From the NCBI GenBank assembly GCA_016715195.1, contig JADKBB010000020.1, positions 1 through 64,000 of the forward strand: a stretch of 64,000 nucleotides of DNA. The letters run 5' to 3'. Under the pieces are notes generated by a model. It was not told where the DNA came from and searched no databases. It was given only the letters and a program-made list of their open reading frames with translations. Position 1 is the first letter of the stretch. Each line of letters opens with the position of its first letter. Of the stretch, positions 1 to 10,762 are shown one piece after another. Origin of the DNA: Candidatus Villigracilis proximus. Lineage in GTDB: Bacteria; Chloroflexota; Anaerolineae; Anaerolineales; Villigracilaceae. Position numbers and translations under genes: made by a program.

Positions 1-101
1 TCGTTCATTCGATAAATTCGTTAAGGCTCTACCGCTTATTTATAAAATACTTAATCTACTTTGAGAATTAAGAAAACTTGATCACCTGAATTTAATTTTG
101 G

Positions 102-146
102 ACGCAGATAAACGCAGAAAACGCTGATCTCAGTTTTTATCTGCGT
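102..146. repeat. Inverted repeat, dispersed-repeat-like
   Basis: ACGCAGATAAA (102-112) is the reverse complement of TTTATCTGCGT (136-146), with a further partial ACGCAG copy between them. The first 160 bases hold no gene; this is the only structure I see there apart from the terminator that follows. It may be a copy of an intergenic repeat family, which cannot be tested within one window. Confidence 0.4.
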
Positions 147-157
147 GAATCAGCATT

Positions 158-197
158 AAAAAAACTCACCCACGAAACCTTAATTTCGTGGGTGAGT
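158..197 (-). terminator. Intrinsic terminator of the ubiA-like gene
   Basis: A perfect 14-bp stem, ACTCACCCACGAAA (164-177) with TTTCGTGGGTGAGT (184-197), has a 6-base loop. On the minus strand it is followed by a run of seven T (A158-A164 on the plus strand). It lies 22 bases past the stop of the prenyltransferase gene. Confidence 0.85.
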
Positions 198-219
198 CAT
201 ATTTCAAAATCAAAAAATG

Positions 220-1245
220 CTAGCGCCAAAAAGCGGGCAGGAAAATTCTCAAAGCCACATCAATCAACAAGCCCAACATAAAGAGCGAGCCAAAAGAGCG
301 ATTATTGCGGAAGGCAATCGGAGCGAAGTACAACGGCCATCCACCCTGTCCATCGGGGAAACCTTCAGGACGGGTTTCTGGTTTGGGCTTCATCAGCGGA
401 GGCAGGCTTTCACGCAAGGCCGGAATGGCAAACAAAACGAGTAACATCACCGGCGTGAAGAACTTGATCGCGATCAGATAGCCGGTGAAAAGATAAGGCA
501 AAACCATCATCGCGACGACTGCATAGCGTGCGGCTTTTTCACCGATCACGACCGGCAAGGTATGAATCTTCTTCGCGGTATCCACACCGATCTTATCAAT
601 GTGCTTGCCGAAAATTACGGTGGTCACACCCAGCACATACGGCAAACTGGCAATCGCAACCGACCAATTCCATTGGTGAGTCAAAACATAATATCCGCCG
701 CCGATCATGAGCGGACCCCAAACTACGAGCACGGCAATTTCGCCGAGTCCGAGTCCTTTGAGCGGCCAGGTATAGAACAGCACAAAGAATGCGCCCGCAG
801 CCAGTAAGATCCAAATGGTCGGGTCATTTGCGTTGATGAAGATCAGGTACAGCCCGGCCACGAGGGCCAGGAAACCGGTCACCGCGAAGTAGGTTAGATG
901 CTGACGTTTGGTCATCAGGCCAGAGGCGATCGGCTGCGCGCCGTACATGGTGCGGTAGTAATTGTCCTTGTCCACGCCGCGTACGAAATCAGTGTAATCG
1001 TTGAAGATGTTATTGCTGGCATGCGCCATGATCAAACCAAAGACAAGCGCAATCCACGGGATAAAACTAAACGAACCATCACGCCATGCAAAAAGTCCCG
1101 CAAGGGCGGCCGAGATAAAGGTCATCACCAGAACTGCCGCACGGGTGGAGATCAACCACCTTGAGATCACATCAAGTTTTTCCCACTCTTCCTTTGAAAC
1201 CTCAGGGATCACATTCAGTGCTTTCTTCCACATTGCAAAATTCAT
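220..1245 (-). CDS. UbiA-family prenyltransferase (MenA-like)
   Basis: A 341-residue polytopic membrane protein of the UbiA superfamily, which transfers a polyprenyl chain onto an aromatic acceptor. The first Asp-rich motif reads NNIFNDYTDFVRGVD (about residues 78-92), matching NDxxDxxxD. The second Asp-containing loop is GKHIDKIGVDTAKK (about 214-227). Roughly eight hydrophobic segments surround them. The N-terminal 30 residues are soluble, and the loop near residues 283-305 is rich in Pro and Gly. The start is preceded by AGGAG at a good distance and by a sigma-70-type promoter; a terminator follows the stop, so the gene is probably monocistronic. The family is clear. The substrate (menaquinone, as in MenA, or another quinone or lipid) is inference, because no menaquinone genes lie nearby. 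Confidence 0.85.
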   Translation of the reverse strand: MNFAMWKKALNVIPEVSKEEWEKLDVISRWLISTRAAVLVMTFISAALAGLFAWRDGSFSFIPWIALVFGLIMAHASNNIFNDYTDFVRGVDKDNYYRTMYGAQPIASGLMTKRQHLTYFAVTGFLALVAGLYLIFINANDPTIWILLAAGAFFVLFYTWPLKGLGLGEIAVLVVWGPLMIGGGYYVLTHQWNWSVAIASLPYVLGVTTVIFGKHIDKIGVDTAKKIHTLPVVIGEKAARYAVVAMMVLPYLFTGYLIAIKFFTPVMLLVLFAIPALRESLPPLMKPKPETRPEGFPDGQGGWPLYFAPIAFRNNRSFGSLFMLGLLIDVALRIFLPAFWR

Positions 1246-1273
1246 TTGCTGCTCCTATATAAGATTTTGGCCA

Positions 1274-1302
1274 ATTATAACCAGTTCAATCTTCTTTGTC
1301 AG
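1274..1302 (-). promoter_or_regulatory. Sigma-70-type promoter of the ubiA-like gene
   Basis: Read on the minus strand: -35 CTGACA (1302-1297), 17-bp spacer, -10 TATAAT (1279-1274). It lies about 30 bases upstream of the start codon. Confidence 0.7.
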
Positions 1303-1312
1303 ATAATTATAT

Positions 1313-2323
1313 TTATTTCGGAAACGCGCCCAGATAGGCAGAAATGATCGCATCCCAGCGCGCGTTCGCTTCGTGATCAATTGTTTGAAATTCAGGGTGC
1401 GCCTCAAACCAGGCCAGTGAGCGGCGCAGACCTTCAGCCCATGTCACTTCACATTTGAAATCAGGCACAAAGCTTTTGATCTTGCTATTATCAAAAACCA
1501 CACTATTGGATTTATCACCGATCAAGCTGCCAATTGCGCCTTCATCGAACCTCGCAATGAAATCACTGGGGATGTGGATCACGTTCGGGGTCTGACCGAT
1601 TGCCTGATACAGTTCCAAATGAATCTGATCCCAGCTGAGAACTTCATCTGACGTAATTTGAAAAATTTCGCCGATGGCTTTTTTGTTTCCGAGCAAGCCA
1701 AGCAAGCCCACTGCAAAATCCGCGTTCCATGTCAACACCCACAGGGACGTACCATCCCCTGGGACGATGATGGGCTTGCCCTGTTTCATGCGGTCAACGA
1801 TCGTCCACGGGTGCTGCCAGCTTCCGGTTGCCGTAGGAATCTGCGAAGGGCCGTAGGTGTGCGAAGGACGGACGATGGTGACGGGGAATCCGCTGGCGCG
1901 GTATTCGTTCATCAACTTTTCTTCGCAGGCGATCTTGTTGCGTGAATAATCCCAGTACGGATTCTCCAGCGGAGTCTCTTCAGTGATGAGATAATTTTTC
2001 ACTGGCTTTTGGTATGCGCTTGCAGATGAGATGAAAACAAATTGATCGGTCTTATCGCGGAAGAGGGAAATGCTGCGGTCAATGTCTTCGGGAGAAAATG
2101 CAATGAAGTCGACAACTGCGTCAAAGTGATGACCAGCTAACAGCGCGGAAAGATGCGCTGTATCAGCGTGGATATCTGCCTGTAGAATAGTCGCATCTTT
2201 GGGCGCAGGATATTTTGTCGAAGAGGAGCGATTCAAAAGAAAAAGCTCGTGACCACGTTCCACGGCGAGTTCTGAACATGCAGAGCTGATGAGTCCCGTG
2301 CCGCCGATAAAAAGAAGTTTCAT
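1313..2323 (-). CDS. NAD-dependent epimerase/dehydratase (extended SDR)
   Basis: 336 residues with an N-terminal Rossmann fold: MKLLFIGGTGLISSACS carries the GGTGxIS glycine loop. A Ser-Ala-Ser segment near residues 98-100 and an active-site-like region (ITEETP...YWDYSRNKIACEEKL, Tyr and Lys about residues 126-132) fit an extended short-chain dehydrogenase. HTYGPSQ near residue 160 is typical of sugar-nucleotide epimerases. The start ATG overlaps the stop of the upstream rarD-like gene by one base (TAATG), so the two are translationally coupled. The substrate cannot be read from sequence. Confidence 0.85.
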   Translation of the reverse strand: MKLLFIGGTGLISSACSELAVERGHELFLLNRSSSTKYPAPKDATILQADIHADTAHLSALLAGHHFDAVVDFIAFSPEDIDRSISLFRDKTDQFVFISSASAYQKPVKNYLITEETPLENPYWDYSRNKIACEEKLMNEYRASGFPVTIVRPSHTYGPSQIPTATGSWQHPWTIVDRMKQGKPIIVPGDGTSLWVLTWNADFAVGLLGLLGNKKAIGEIFQITSDEVLSWDQIHLELYQAIGQTPNVIHIPSDFIARFDEGAIGSLIGDKSNSVVFDNSKIKSFVPDFKCEVTWAEGLRRSLAWFEAHPEFQTIDHEANARWDAIISAYLGAFPK

Positions 2324-3219
2324 TATCCTTCTCCCAATTCGGGGATGGGTTCGACGGGGGTGCGATGTGCAATGTAATTTTCAACCCAGAAAATGACGAG
2401 GGCAACCCAGACAATGCCGAAGCCGATCAATTGATTGGTCGAACGGTTCTTTGTAAATAAAGACGCCGATCAGAAATTGAAGTGTAGGCGCAATGTATTG
2501 AAGCAGGCCCACGATCCAAAGCGGAATGGAACGCGCTGCAGATGCGAACATCAACAATGGAATGGTAGTGACCATGCCCGCGCCAATCAGGAATAGATCC
2601 AAGGTTAGGCCATCGTGAAGAAATGCGGCGGTGCTGTTTGATCTGAACAAAGAGCAAATACCCAAGCGCAGGGGGAAAACGATACCTGTCTCAAGAGTGA
2701 GTCCGTATAGCGAGCCAAGCGGCGCAAGTTTTTTGACAAGCCCATAGAAGCCGAATGAGAATGCAAGGATCAGGGCGATCCACGGCAGGCGGCCATAAAC
2801 AAAGGCGAGGTAGGTCACGCCAAGTGCGGCAATAATGATCGGAATCCATTGCGCGAGGCGAAGGCGTTCCTTTAAAAAGATGACGCCCAGTAAAACACTC
2901 AGCAGAGGGTTGATGAAATATCCGAGGCTGGTCTCAACGATCATTCATTGTTGACCGCCCAAACATAAACGATCCAGTTGATGCAGAGCAAAATGGCGGC
3001 AATGGCGTAAATGCGGATCGCCTTTGCGTTGAGCGTGCCAGCGAAAATCATCCCATTGTTTGGTGAACAGGAAATGACAACCATCAGAACAAAAATGACC
3101 AGCTGATGCGATGGCCGATCACCTGAAGGGCGGGAACATCATGAAGAAACTTCCAATAGATCGGGAAAAATCCCCAGGGCGCATATGCGCCGATTCCGTA
3201 CAGAATACCTTTTTTTCAT
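2323..3219 (-). pseudogene. rarD: EamA/RarD-like permease, broken by several indels
   Basis: Translating all three minus frames gives an almost complete RarD-type drug/metabolite transporter in pieces. The N-terminus GILYGIGAYAPWGFFPIYWK follows an ATG with an SD (AAAGGAGAAT) but is out of frame by one A in an A-run. Next come FVLMVVIS, then a piece ending CINWIVYVWAVNNE, then the longest open piece (2381-2944) starting IVETSLGYFINPLL, and finally the C-terminus LIGFGIVWVALVIFWVENYI, which stops at 2323-2325. At least five frame changes occur within 900 bases, plus a local pair near 2640-2690. The protein content is otherwise normal and collinear. Repeated single-base loss in short homopolymers points to sequence errors at least as much as to true decay. 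Confidence 0.75.
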
Positions 3220-3248
3220 TATTCTCCTTTGTAAATAGCTGATACGGA

Positions 3249-3289
3249 AAAAAAAAAATAAGACCTTGTTGTTTGAGCAACAAGGTCTT
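3249..3289 (-). terminator. Intrinsic terminator of the Ser/Thr kinase gene
   Basis: A 12-bp perfect stem AAGACCTTGTTG / CAACAAGGTCTT (3260-3271 / 3278-3289) has a 6-base loop. On the minus strand it is followed by a run of about ten T (A-run 3248-3258 on plus). Confidence 0.85.
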
Positions 3290-3312
3290 TGATAAGTGTG
3301 GAGTTGTTTCTC

Positions 3313-4150
3313 TTATAACTTTCTCAAATACCACTTGCCTGAAACCACTTCGGTTACATCGCGGGCAAAATCACTGGCGGTGGCGTAGCGGTCATTGGGG
3401 TCTTTTGCCATCGCTTTCGCAACCACTTCCTGCCACACGGCGGGGACATTGGCTTTGACTTTGCGAATGTCGGGGATGGGCAGGTCTACGTGCATGTTGA
3501 TCAGCGCCGTGGTTGAGTCGTATGAGAAGGGCAATTTTCCTGAAAAGCAACCGATAGAGCACAACGCCAAGGGCATAGATATCAGAACGGCCATCCACCT
3601 GTCACCTTTGACCTGCTCGGGGCTCATGTAGGCGGGCGTGCCCACCAACCACTCCCCTTCATCATCAGCAATGGTTTGGGATTTTGCAATTCCGAAATCT
3701 GAGAGGAAGGCTTCGCCGGTCGAGTCAAACAGGATGTTGGATGGTTTGATGTCACGATGGATGATCTTGCCCGCGTGAGCCGCATCCAACGCTTCGGACA
3801 CACGCTTGAGAATGTGTGCGATCTCGGTAAGTTTGATCTCACCCTTTTTGCAGCCGGTCATCGAGCAAACCGCCGGCCATGTAACGCATGACGATGTAGG
3901 GTTGCTGTCCGTGCCAGCCGAAATCGTAGATCGGCACAATGCAGGGATGTTCCAGCGCGGCGATCACTTCCGCTTCGCGTTGAAAGAACTCGCGATAGAC
4001 ATCATCCAATGTATGTTTGTACATCAACACTTTGACAACGACCTGGCGCTGAATGTAAGGGTCTTTCGCCAAAAAAATGACGCCCATACCGCCTTGCGTC
4101 AATTCCCGTTCAACTTCATAACGTCCAATCGTGGATATGCTCATTTTCAC
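3313..4150 (-). CDS. Ser/Thr protein kinase, Hanks type (frameshifted in this sequence)
   Basis: The kinase domain is spread over three frames. The N-terminal piece holds the Gly loop (LTQGGMGVIFLAKD) and a VVVKVLMYK Lys segment. The next holds the catalytic loop IIHRDIKPSNILF, the DFG segment SDFGIAKS and GTPAYMSPEQ. A short shifted piece, VDGRSDIYALGVVLYRLL (3548-3602), carries the conserved subdomain IX Asp before the frame returns at SGKLPFSYDS. Breaks lie near 3843, 3602 and 3548, the first at an AAAAAGGG run. The restored protein is about 278 residues and ends soon after the kinase domain, with no transmembrane segment or PASTA repeats, so it should be cytosolic. The start is either GTG 4150 or ATG 4144. 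All catalytic residues are present, so an active kinase is the simplest reading once frames are restored. Confidence 0.8.
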
Positions 4151-4210
4151 TCAACCAATTCATTTGGAATGTGCGCTAGTATAGAACAATTCAGATGATA
4201 TGACAACGAT

Positions 4211-4595
4211 TTACTCCCAATCAATTAACTGGCGACCGGAAAACCCCGCTTCGATCTCGTGCCAAAACAGGATGCTGTCCTCATTAAATCTCCAACACAG
4301 ATACACTTCCCTGCCATCATGCAAAGCCGTGAAATCTATCAAGCCAATGATCAGGTCTTTGACTTCAATGCCCATATCCTGCATTTTATGAAGAAGGACA
4401 TCGAGGCCGGTCAAAGTCGGGGAGGAGTTTGCTCAAGGCGGGATTCCCGCCATTCCCAGCAGACTTTTGCACCACAGCCCAGAACTCAGGCTGACGGGCG
4501 CGGATCTGTTCGCTGATCTGCATCATCTCATTCATCATCGGGCGGACGATGGTTAATGCTTCGTTTGCTTCTTTTGGGGTGTAATATTTTGGCAT
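4211..4595 (-). CDS. DUF2203 family protein (one frameshift)
   Basis: The N-terminal part MPKYYTPKEANEALTIVRPM is in one frame and the C-terminal part TGLDVLLHKMQDMGIEVKDL...CWRFNEDSILFWHEIEAGFSGR in another, with the break near 4415-4430. Joined they form a roughly 127-residue protein with the DUF2203 pattern: an EAN start, GLIDF, YLCW, and a W-H-x8-G-R end. The family has no defined function. I chose ATG 4595 over the longer reading because homology begins there. Confidence 0.75.
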
Positions 4596-4669
4596 GGCGC
4601 GAGTATACACGGAAAGTGAGTAAACGCGGAAACAGGTAAACATGCTGTCATGTTTACCCGTTTATCGCT

Positions 4670-4883
4670 TTACACTGCTACAGCTTGATAGCCTTTTTCC
4701 TTTACAGCAGCGACGATCTGTTCGTCAGTCAATTTTGATTCATCAAATTCGATGACCATTTCCAGCTTGTGATAACTGGCGTTGATCTCTTTGACGCCTT
4801 CGAGGGTATCTTCTAGAGATTCAAGTTTCATGGCGCAGTTGGAGCAGGTCATATCGGGGATTTTGAAGGTTTTTTTTGATCAT
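4670..4883 (-). CDS. Heavy-metal-associated (HMA) domain protein
   Basis: A small ferredoxin-like metal-binding protein with MTCSNCAMKLESLED, the CxxC copper/metal site, and an ending EKGYQAVAV typical of CopZ-like folds. The open frame from 4852 lacks the first strand. A better start is ATG 4883 (MIKKTFKIPDMTCSNC), reachable if the 8-A tract at 4871-4878 carries one A too many. The gene lies 40 bases downstream of the TauE/SafE-type gene, as expected for a metal-efflux or trafficking partner. The probable role is cytosolic copper chaperone, from family and context. Confidence 0.75.
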
Positions 4884-4924
4884 GATTCTCTGAGTAAACC
4901 CAAGAGAAAGACGAAGTTTTAGTC

Positions 4925-6116
4925 TTACTCAAACACGATCTGGCCGGTGTACATTCCCATCGAACAGGTGAAGAAGAGGGTACTTCCCTTCTCTTGGGCA
5001 GGGATGCTGACCTGTACCGTGCCGGTATCTGGAAGCAATTGGTAATAATCCAGAGCCGGGATGACAAAGTCTCTGGCGCAGGAATAGGTTTGGTTGGTAA
5101 TAAGATTCAAAGTGAGAACTTTTCCGGCGGGTGCTTTCAAGGTTGATGGGACGTATCCATTATCTTCAACGTTGAGGGTAATCTCACCTTCTGGTGTGGA
5201 GAGCTGGGGAGATTCTGCCACAGGGGCTGAGTCGCTATTGGACGGAAGCAGGTTTCGGGTCAGGTTTTGAAACGAGAGCGGGGAGCCGAGTACGTTAAGT
5301 CCGCCGTCGAGAGTCACAAATCCCAAGATCAAAAGCACTACTGCCACAAATCGCATAAAAAGTTTTTCAAGCCGTGATCCAAGTTCAGTTGTCAAATAGG
5401 CAACAACGAAAAAGACAGGGCTGGTGCCGAGCACAAAGGCAAACATAAGTGCGGCGCCCATGACGACGCTGCCCGTGCCGAGGGCGGTTGCCATCATGGC
5501 TTGCGTGACACCGCAGGGAATGAAGACCGTCAGCGCGCCGAGGAAAAGCGGCGTGGCGGTGTCTGTCCCTTTGGCGGTGCGGCGGATGTAGCGCGTGATG
5601 AATTTCGGCGGCTCAATGGAGAAGTAGCGAAAGATGGGATGGACGTTGAACATGCGCAGCGCGTTGCCGATCATGAAGATGCCGATGGCGATCATGAGCA
5701 TGGCGCGGGTCATCGGGCTGAGTGTGAGAAATGAACCAAGCCAGCCGAGGAGTGCGCCAAGCAAAGTGTATGCAACAAGTTTTGAGATAAGGAAAAGAAA
5801 AATTGGCAAAGCCGAATTCGGAGCGGACGGCTGCTTTTACTTTTTTTGCCCGCAGTCTGCTCGACATAATCCTGTTCGATCTGATGCGCGAGTGAACTTG
5901 CCAGCAAACCACCTTGCACCGCGAGGCAGCTTAATCCGCCAGTGGTGATGCCTGTAATGAAAGCGACAACAAGTTGGCTCCATGAGCCTGCGCCTGTGGA
6001 TTAAGAGATTGCCCATTCGGAAAGACAAATAAGATAAGAGCAATAGCGATAAATGCCACACCCAGCACAACGATCACGACTGGGTTGATGGCCGGTTTTT
6101 GTTCTTTGGATGACAT
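4925..6116 (-). CDS. TauE/SafE-type membrane protein with C-terminal cupredoxin-like domain (two frameshifts)
   Basis: The reconstructed protein has about 397 residues. It has an N-terminal membrane anchor (VVIVVLGVAFIAIALILFVF), then VVAFITGITTGGLSCLAVQG with the TGGLSC-x3-QGG element typical of the SafE-like group. Five or so more membrane segments follow, including FLGALTVFIPCGVTQAMMAT with a conserved Pro-Cys-Gly. The last 100 residues form a soluble beta domain: ITLNVEDNGYVPSTLKAPAG..., a Cys (TYSCARDFVIP) and a final TCSMGMYTGQIVF, resembling a cupredoxin with Cys and Met ligands. Frame breaks lie near 5995 and 5818. Its position between HMA, CopA and CopZ genes suggests copper export or maturation of a copper protein. 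The transported species is inferred only. Confidence 0.75.
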
Positions 6117-6166
6117 TTGACCTCGGGAAAGTAAAGAATAGTATAAGTGATGAGTAAAGTTTTTAT

Positions 6167-6201
6167 AAGGGACACGAGTCTTTTTTTGATTCGTGTCCCT
6201 T
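6167..6201. other. Hairpin downstream of the lipoprotein gene
   Basis: AAGGGACACGA (6167-6177) pairs with TCGTGTCCCTT (6191-6201). The minus-strand side lacks a clear T-tract, so it could be an atypical terminator, an mRNA-stabilising hairpin or a repeat. Confidence 0.4.
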
Positions 6202-6213
6202 GCGATTTATTTT

Positions 6214-6720
6214 TTAGCGTTTGCCGCCATCCCAAACTACAAACGGCATATTGATAACAACACCGGGCTGTTCAATGGTGAGTTCGCCTGCGGCTTCTGC
6301 ATCCAACACTTCAGCGGCAGATTTAAGTTCGCGGGCTTTGCTTTCGTCAACCCACGCGATCACATTCAAACGGCGCAGCGGAGAGTAACCATCAGTGCCA
6401 GGCGGATTGTCAAACACGTCAGGTTGAAAACCGAAAGGTCCGGAGCCGGCGAGTCCATTCGTGAAGACGTAAACATTTACCAGTGCTTCATCTGGCACGT
6501 TTGCCAATGCCGGGACAAGAATCACAGGCGATTTCATCATGCCTGTCAATTTTTCAGCGACACCCGCATCAGAGGCTTCGGTGTGGACAAAATAAATTTC
6601 CTTGCCTTCGGCGTATGCCTTGCCCGCGGGCAGTTCAGCCTTGGCGGGTCCGCTTTGTTGCGGGGCACACGCAGTTAATACAATCATCGCGACTATTATA
6701 AAAAGGGAGAGTTTCTTCAT
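6214..6720 (-). CDS. Predicted lipoprotein in the copper cluster (DUF7482-like)
   Basis: 168 residues from ATG 6720, chosen because of the AAGGAAAC ribosome site and the signal peptide that begins there (MKKLSLFIIVAMIVLTACAP, lipobox LTAC). The mature part (YAEGKEIYFVHTEASD, then PVILVPALANVP, then a GSGPFGFQPDVFDN loop and NVIAWVD) looks like a compact beta-rich extracytoplasmic domain. I associate this pattern with an uncharacterised domain family, and its exact name should be verified. It is the outer-surface member of a copper cluster, between copA and the TauE-like gene. A periplasmic copper-binding or reductase-maturation role is possible but not shown by any obvious His/Met/Cys cluster. 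Confidence 0.7.
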   Translation of the reverse strand: MKKLSLFIIVAMIVLTACAPQQSGPAKAELPAGKAYAEGKEIYFVHTEASDAGVAEKLTGMMKSPVILVPALANVPDEALVNVYVFTNGLAGSGPFGFQPDVFDNPPGTDGYSPLRRLNVIAWVDESKARELKSAAEVLDAEAAGELTIEQPGVVINMPFVVWDGGKR

Positions 6721-6810
6721 ATTAAAAGTTTCCTTATTTTTATCTGATTGGAGCCCGGGAGTCAGGTAAACTAGAGCGCACTCAAGATTACATGACAACC
6801 AGAGGTTTTC

Positions 6811-9262
<2,452 letters not shown>

Positions 9263-9276
9263 TTGTACTTCCTTAC

Positions 9277-9311
9277 AAAAGGCCTGACAGTTTTATTAAT
9301 CTGTCAGGCCT
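9277..9311 (-). terminator. Hairpin between copZ and copA
   Basis: An 11-bp stem AGGCCTGACAG / CTGTCAGGCCT (9280-9290 / 9301-9311), followed on the minus strand by TTTT. It starts 7 bases past the copZ stop and could partially terminate so that copZ is made in excess over copA, or act as a processing site. Confidence 0.65.
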
Positions 9312-9317
9312 CATTAT

Positions 9318-9536
9318 TTATAAAGTGATCAAACCTTCAGCAGGGTAATTGATCTCAGCCAATAGGGCTTTGATCGTGGCTTCATTTGCCGGTGTATCGA
9401 ATGTAATTTCAACTTTCTTTGTTGCTTCATCTGCCTTCACAGACTGCACACCCTGCAGTTCCCCTACTTCGGTCTCGATCGTGTGAGTGCAATGTCCGCA
9501 GGAAATAGCGGGGACGGTATAAGTTACGGTGGTCAT
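9318..9536 (-). CDS. copZ: Copper chaperone CopZ (HMA domain)
   Basis: 72 residues, a single ferredoxin-like HMA fold: VPAISCGHCTHTIETEVGEL gives the CxxC Cu(I) site (SCGHC, about residues 12-16), followed by VEITFDTPANEATIKALLAEI. The length is usual for CopZ. It sits between csoR (upstream) and copA (downstream), the standard copper-efflux order, and should carry Cu(I) to CopA. The His inside the motif (CGHC) differs from the commoner SC/AN forms. Confidence 0.9.
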   Translation of the reverse strand: MTTVTYTVPAISCGHCTHTIETEVGELQGVQSVKADEATKKVEITFDTPANEATIKALLAEINYPAEGLITL

Positions 9537-9555
9537 GGGTAATTCTCCTTGTTTC

Positions 9556-9580
9556 GATTTTTGATTTTTGATTTTCGATT
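9556..9580. repeat. Tandem GATTTTT units in the csoR-copZ spacer
   Basis: Two exact GATTTTT units, a third ending in C, and a partial fourth. It is another 7-bp-period array 2.4 kb from the GACGATT array in copA, in an 81-base spacer that otherwise holds only the copZ ribosome site. Confidence 0.6.
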
Positions 9581-9617
9581 AGGCACTCAGCGTGAGACTA
9601 CCTAACTAATAAACTAT

Positions 9618-9887
9618 CTACACCTTCATGGACATTTCAAATACTTCAGTGATTTCCTTCAGTACACGCTCTCGTTCCTTTTTGTCATTTCCCTGAATCG
9701 CTGTAATGACACACGAATTGAGATGATCTTCAAGGATCCTTGAGCTGACCTTGTTTAAAGCGCCTTCGACGGCCTGTATCTGGCGGATGACATCAATACA
9801 ATAGGCATCTTCCTCGACCATGCGAATAACGCCGCGTAAATGCCCTTCGACAGTTTTTAATCTTCGGATCGTGCTATCAGCTTCCAT
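9618..9887 (-). CDS. csoR: Copper-sensing repressor CsoR
   Basis: 89 residues, all helical, of the CsoR/RcnR family, with RRLKTVEGHLRGVIRMVEED at the N-terminus. The Cu(I) ligands are visible: Cys in DAYCIDVIRQ and the His-x3-Cys pair in EDHLNSCV, the C-H-C set of true CsoR rather than RcnR. The start is ATG 9887, placed by AGAGGTC upstream and by family length; the open frame runs further up but covers the operator. It is first gene of csoR-copZ-copA, with an autoregulatory operator at its promoter. Confidence 0.92.
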   Translation of the reverse strand: MEADSTIRRLKTVEGHLRGVIRMVEEDAYCIDVIRQIQAVEGALNKVSSRILEDHLNSCVITAIQGNDKKERERVLKEITEVFEMSMKV

Positions 9888-9926
9888 ATTGACCTCTATA
9901 TTCCAGATGCGATTTTCGACTTTCTC

Positions 9927-9956
9927 TACTCCCCCCTCCCAGGGGGGATGGGATAG
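9927..9956 (-). promoter_or_regulatory. Candidate CsoR operator
   Basis: An interrupted palindrome of C6 and G6 tracts (9931-9936 and 9942-9947) flanked by TACT and GGGATAG. It resembles from memory the known CsoR operators with paired C/G tracts inside a TA(G/C)...GGGATA(C/G) frame. It covers about +1 to +28 of the csoR transcript, where bound repressor would block initiation. Confidence 0.7.
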
Positions 9957-9960
9957 CCCA

Positions 9961-9989
9961 AATATAAGATATTCCTCCGGATGTGTCAA
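9961..9989 (-). promoter_or_regulatory. Consensus promoter of the csoR-copZ-copA operon
   Basis: Minus strand: TTGACA (9989-9984), 17-bp spacer, TATATT (9966-9961). The predicted transcript start is near 9954, inside the CsoR operator. Confidence 0.85.
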
Positions 9990-10027
9990 CAGATAAATGT
10001 CATTTATTTAGGGAGTACAATCATGTT

Positions 10028-10726
10028 ATGAATCTTTCGCCAAAGGATTTAAAACAGGTTGTCGTTTTTCAAAACGCTACAGAAACAGAGTTGCAACTCA
10101 TTCTGAAAAACAGCATTATTCGCTCAATTGAAGAAAATGAATTCTTCTTCTTTCAGGGTGATGCTGCCGAATATCTATATATTCTCATCACTGGTCAGGC
10201 CAAATTGATGCAATCCAATCCCAGTGGACAGCAGGTAAATTTGCGGACTCTGCACCCATGGCAGATGTTCGGCGCGTTGGGCGCTGTCCGTGCGGAAGCA
10301 ATTTACCCGGCAACCGCACAAGCTTTGGAAGATAGTTCTGCGCTGGCCATTGAAAGCGGATTCCTGCACAAGTTACTGGAGACGAGTCCGAAAATTTCGT
10401 TTGACCTGATGACCCTCATGACCTCCTATATTCAGGAAATGCAGGCACGCTACAGGGAACTTGCAACGGAGCGGGTCGAGCAAAGAGTGGCCAATGCGCT
10501 GATTCGCTTGGCCGGGCAATCAGGCATCAGGGCGGAAAAAGATGCGGGGATCGAATTATCCTTCTCAAGGCAGGATGTGGCCGAGATGACAGGTACCACG
10601 CTATACACGGTCAGTCGTCTGCTGAGTGACTGGGAGCGCAAGGGCTATATCAAAACGGGCAGGGAAAAAATCAAGATCCTCAAGCCGCACGATCTGGTGC
10701 GCATCGCAGAAGGATTGGAAAAATAA
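10028..10726 (+). CDS. Crp/Fnr-family transcription regulator
   Basis: 232 residues from ATG 10028. An N-terminal cyclic-nucleotide-binding fold (about residues 15-125) contains FFFFQGDAAEYLYILITGQAKL. A long dimer helix follows, then a C-terminal HTH_Crp with FSRQDVAEMTGTTLYTVSRL. No Cys cluster for an Fe-S site is seen, so it is not a classical Fnr. A DNR/NnrR-like haem-NO sensor is compatible with its place directly upstream of nirK. At the recognition helix, the Glu of Fnr (E-x2-S-R) is replaced by Tyr (LYTVSR), so the half-site should differ from TTGAT. The gene is divergent from csoR and ends in its own terminator. Confidence 0.88.
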   Translation: MNLSPKDLKQVVVFQNATETELQLILKNSIIRSIEENEFFFFQGDAAEYLYILITGQAKLMQSNPSGQQVNLRTLHPWQMFGALGAVRAEAIYPATAQALEDSSALAIESGFLHKLLETSPKISFDLMTLMTSYIQEMQARYRELATERVEQRVANALIRLAGQSGIRAEKDAGIELSFSRQDVAEMTGTTLYTVSRLLSDWERKGYIKTGREKIKILKPHDLVRIAEGLEK

Positions 10727-10762
10727 GAACGGGACGGGGAAAACCCGTCCCGTTCTTATTTG
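10722..10762 (+). terminator. Intrinsic terminator of the Crp/Fnr gene
   Basis: A 17-bp perfect stem AATAAGAACGGGACGGG / CCCGTCCCGTTCTTATT (10722-10738 / 10744-10760) with a GAAAA loop, ending in TTATTT. The stop codon lies inside the stem. Confidence 0.85.

Noticed and set aside
220..1306. Plus-strand ORFs across the UbiA gene (for example 217-444 and 1001-1306)
   Set aside because: They are antisense shadows with no ribosome site and no recognisable domain. The same holds for the numerous antisense ORFs over rpoB, the ribosomal genes and the sensor.
6167..6201. Hairpin as a firm terminator of the lipoprotein gene
   Set aside because: The stem is good, but the minus-strand side lacks a T-tract, so it is kept only as an unassigned hairpin.
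10028..10726. Oxygen-sensing Fnr with [4Fe-4S] cluster
   Set aside because: The N-terminal Cys cluster is missing, and the recognition-helix Glu is changed.
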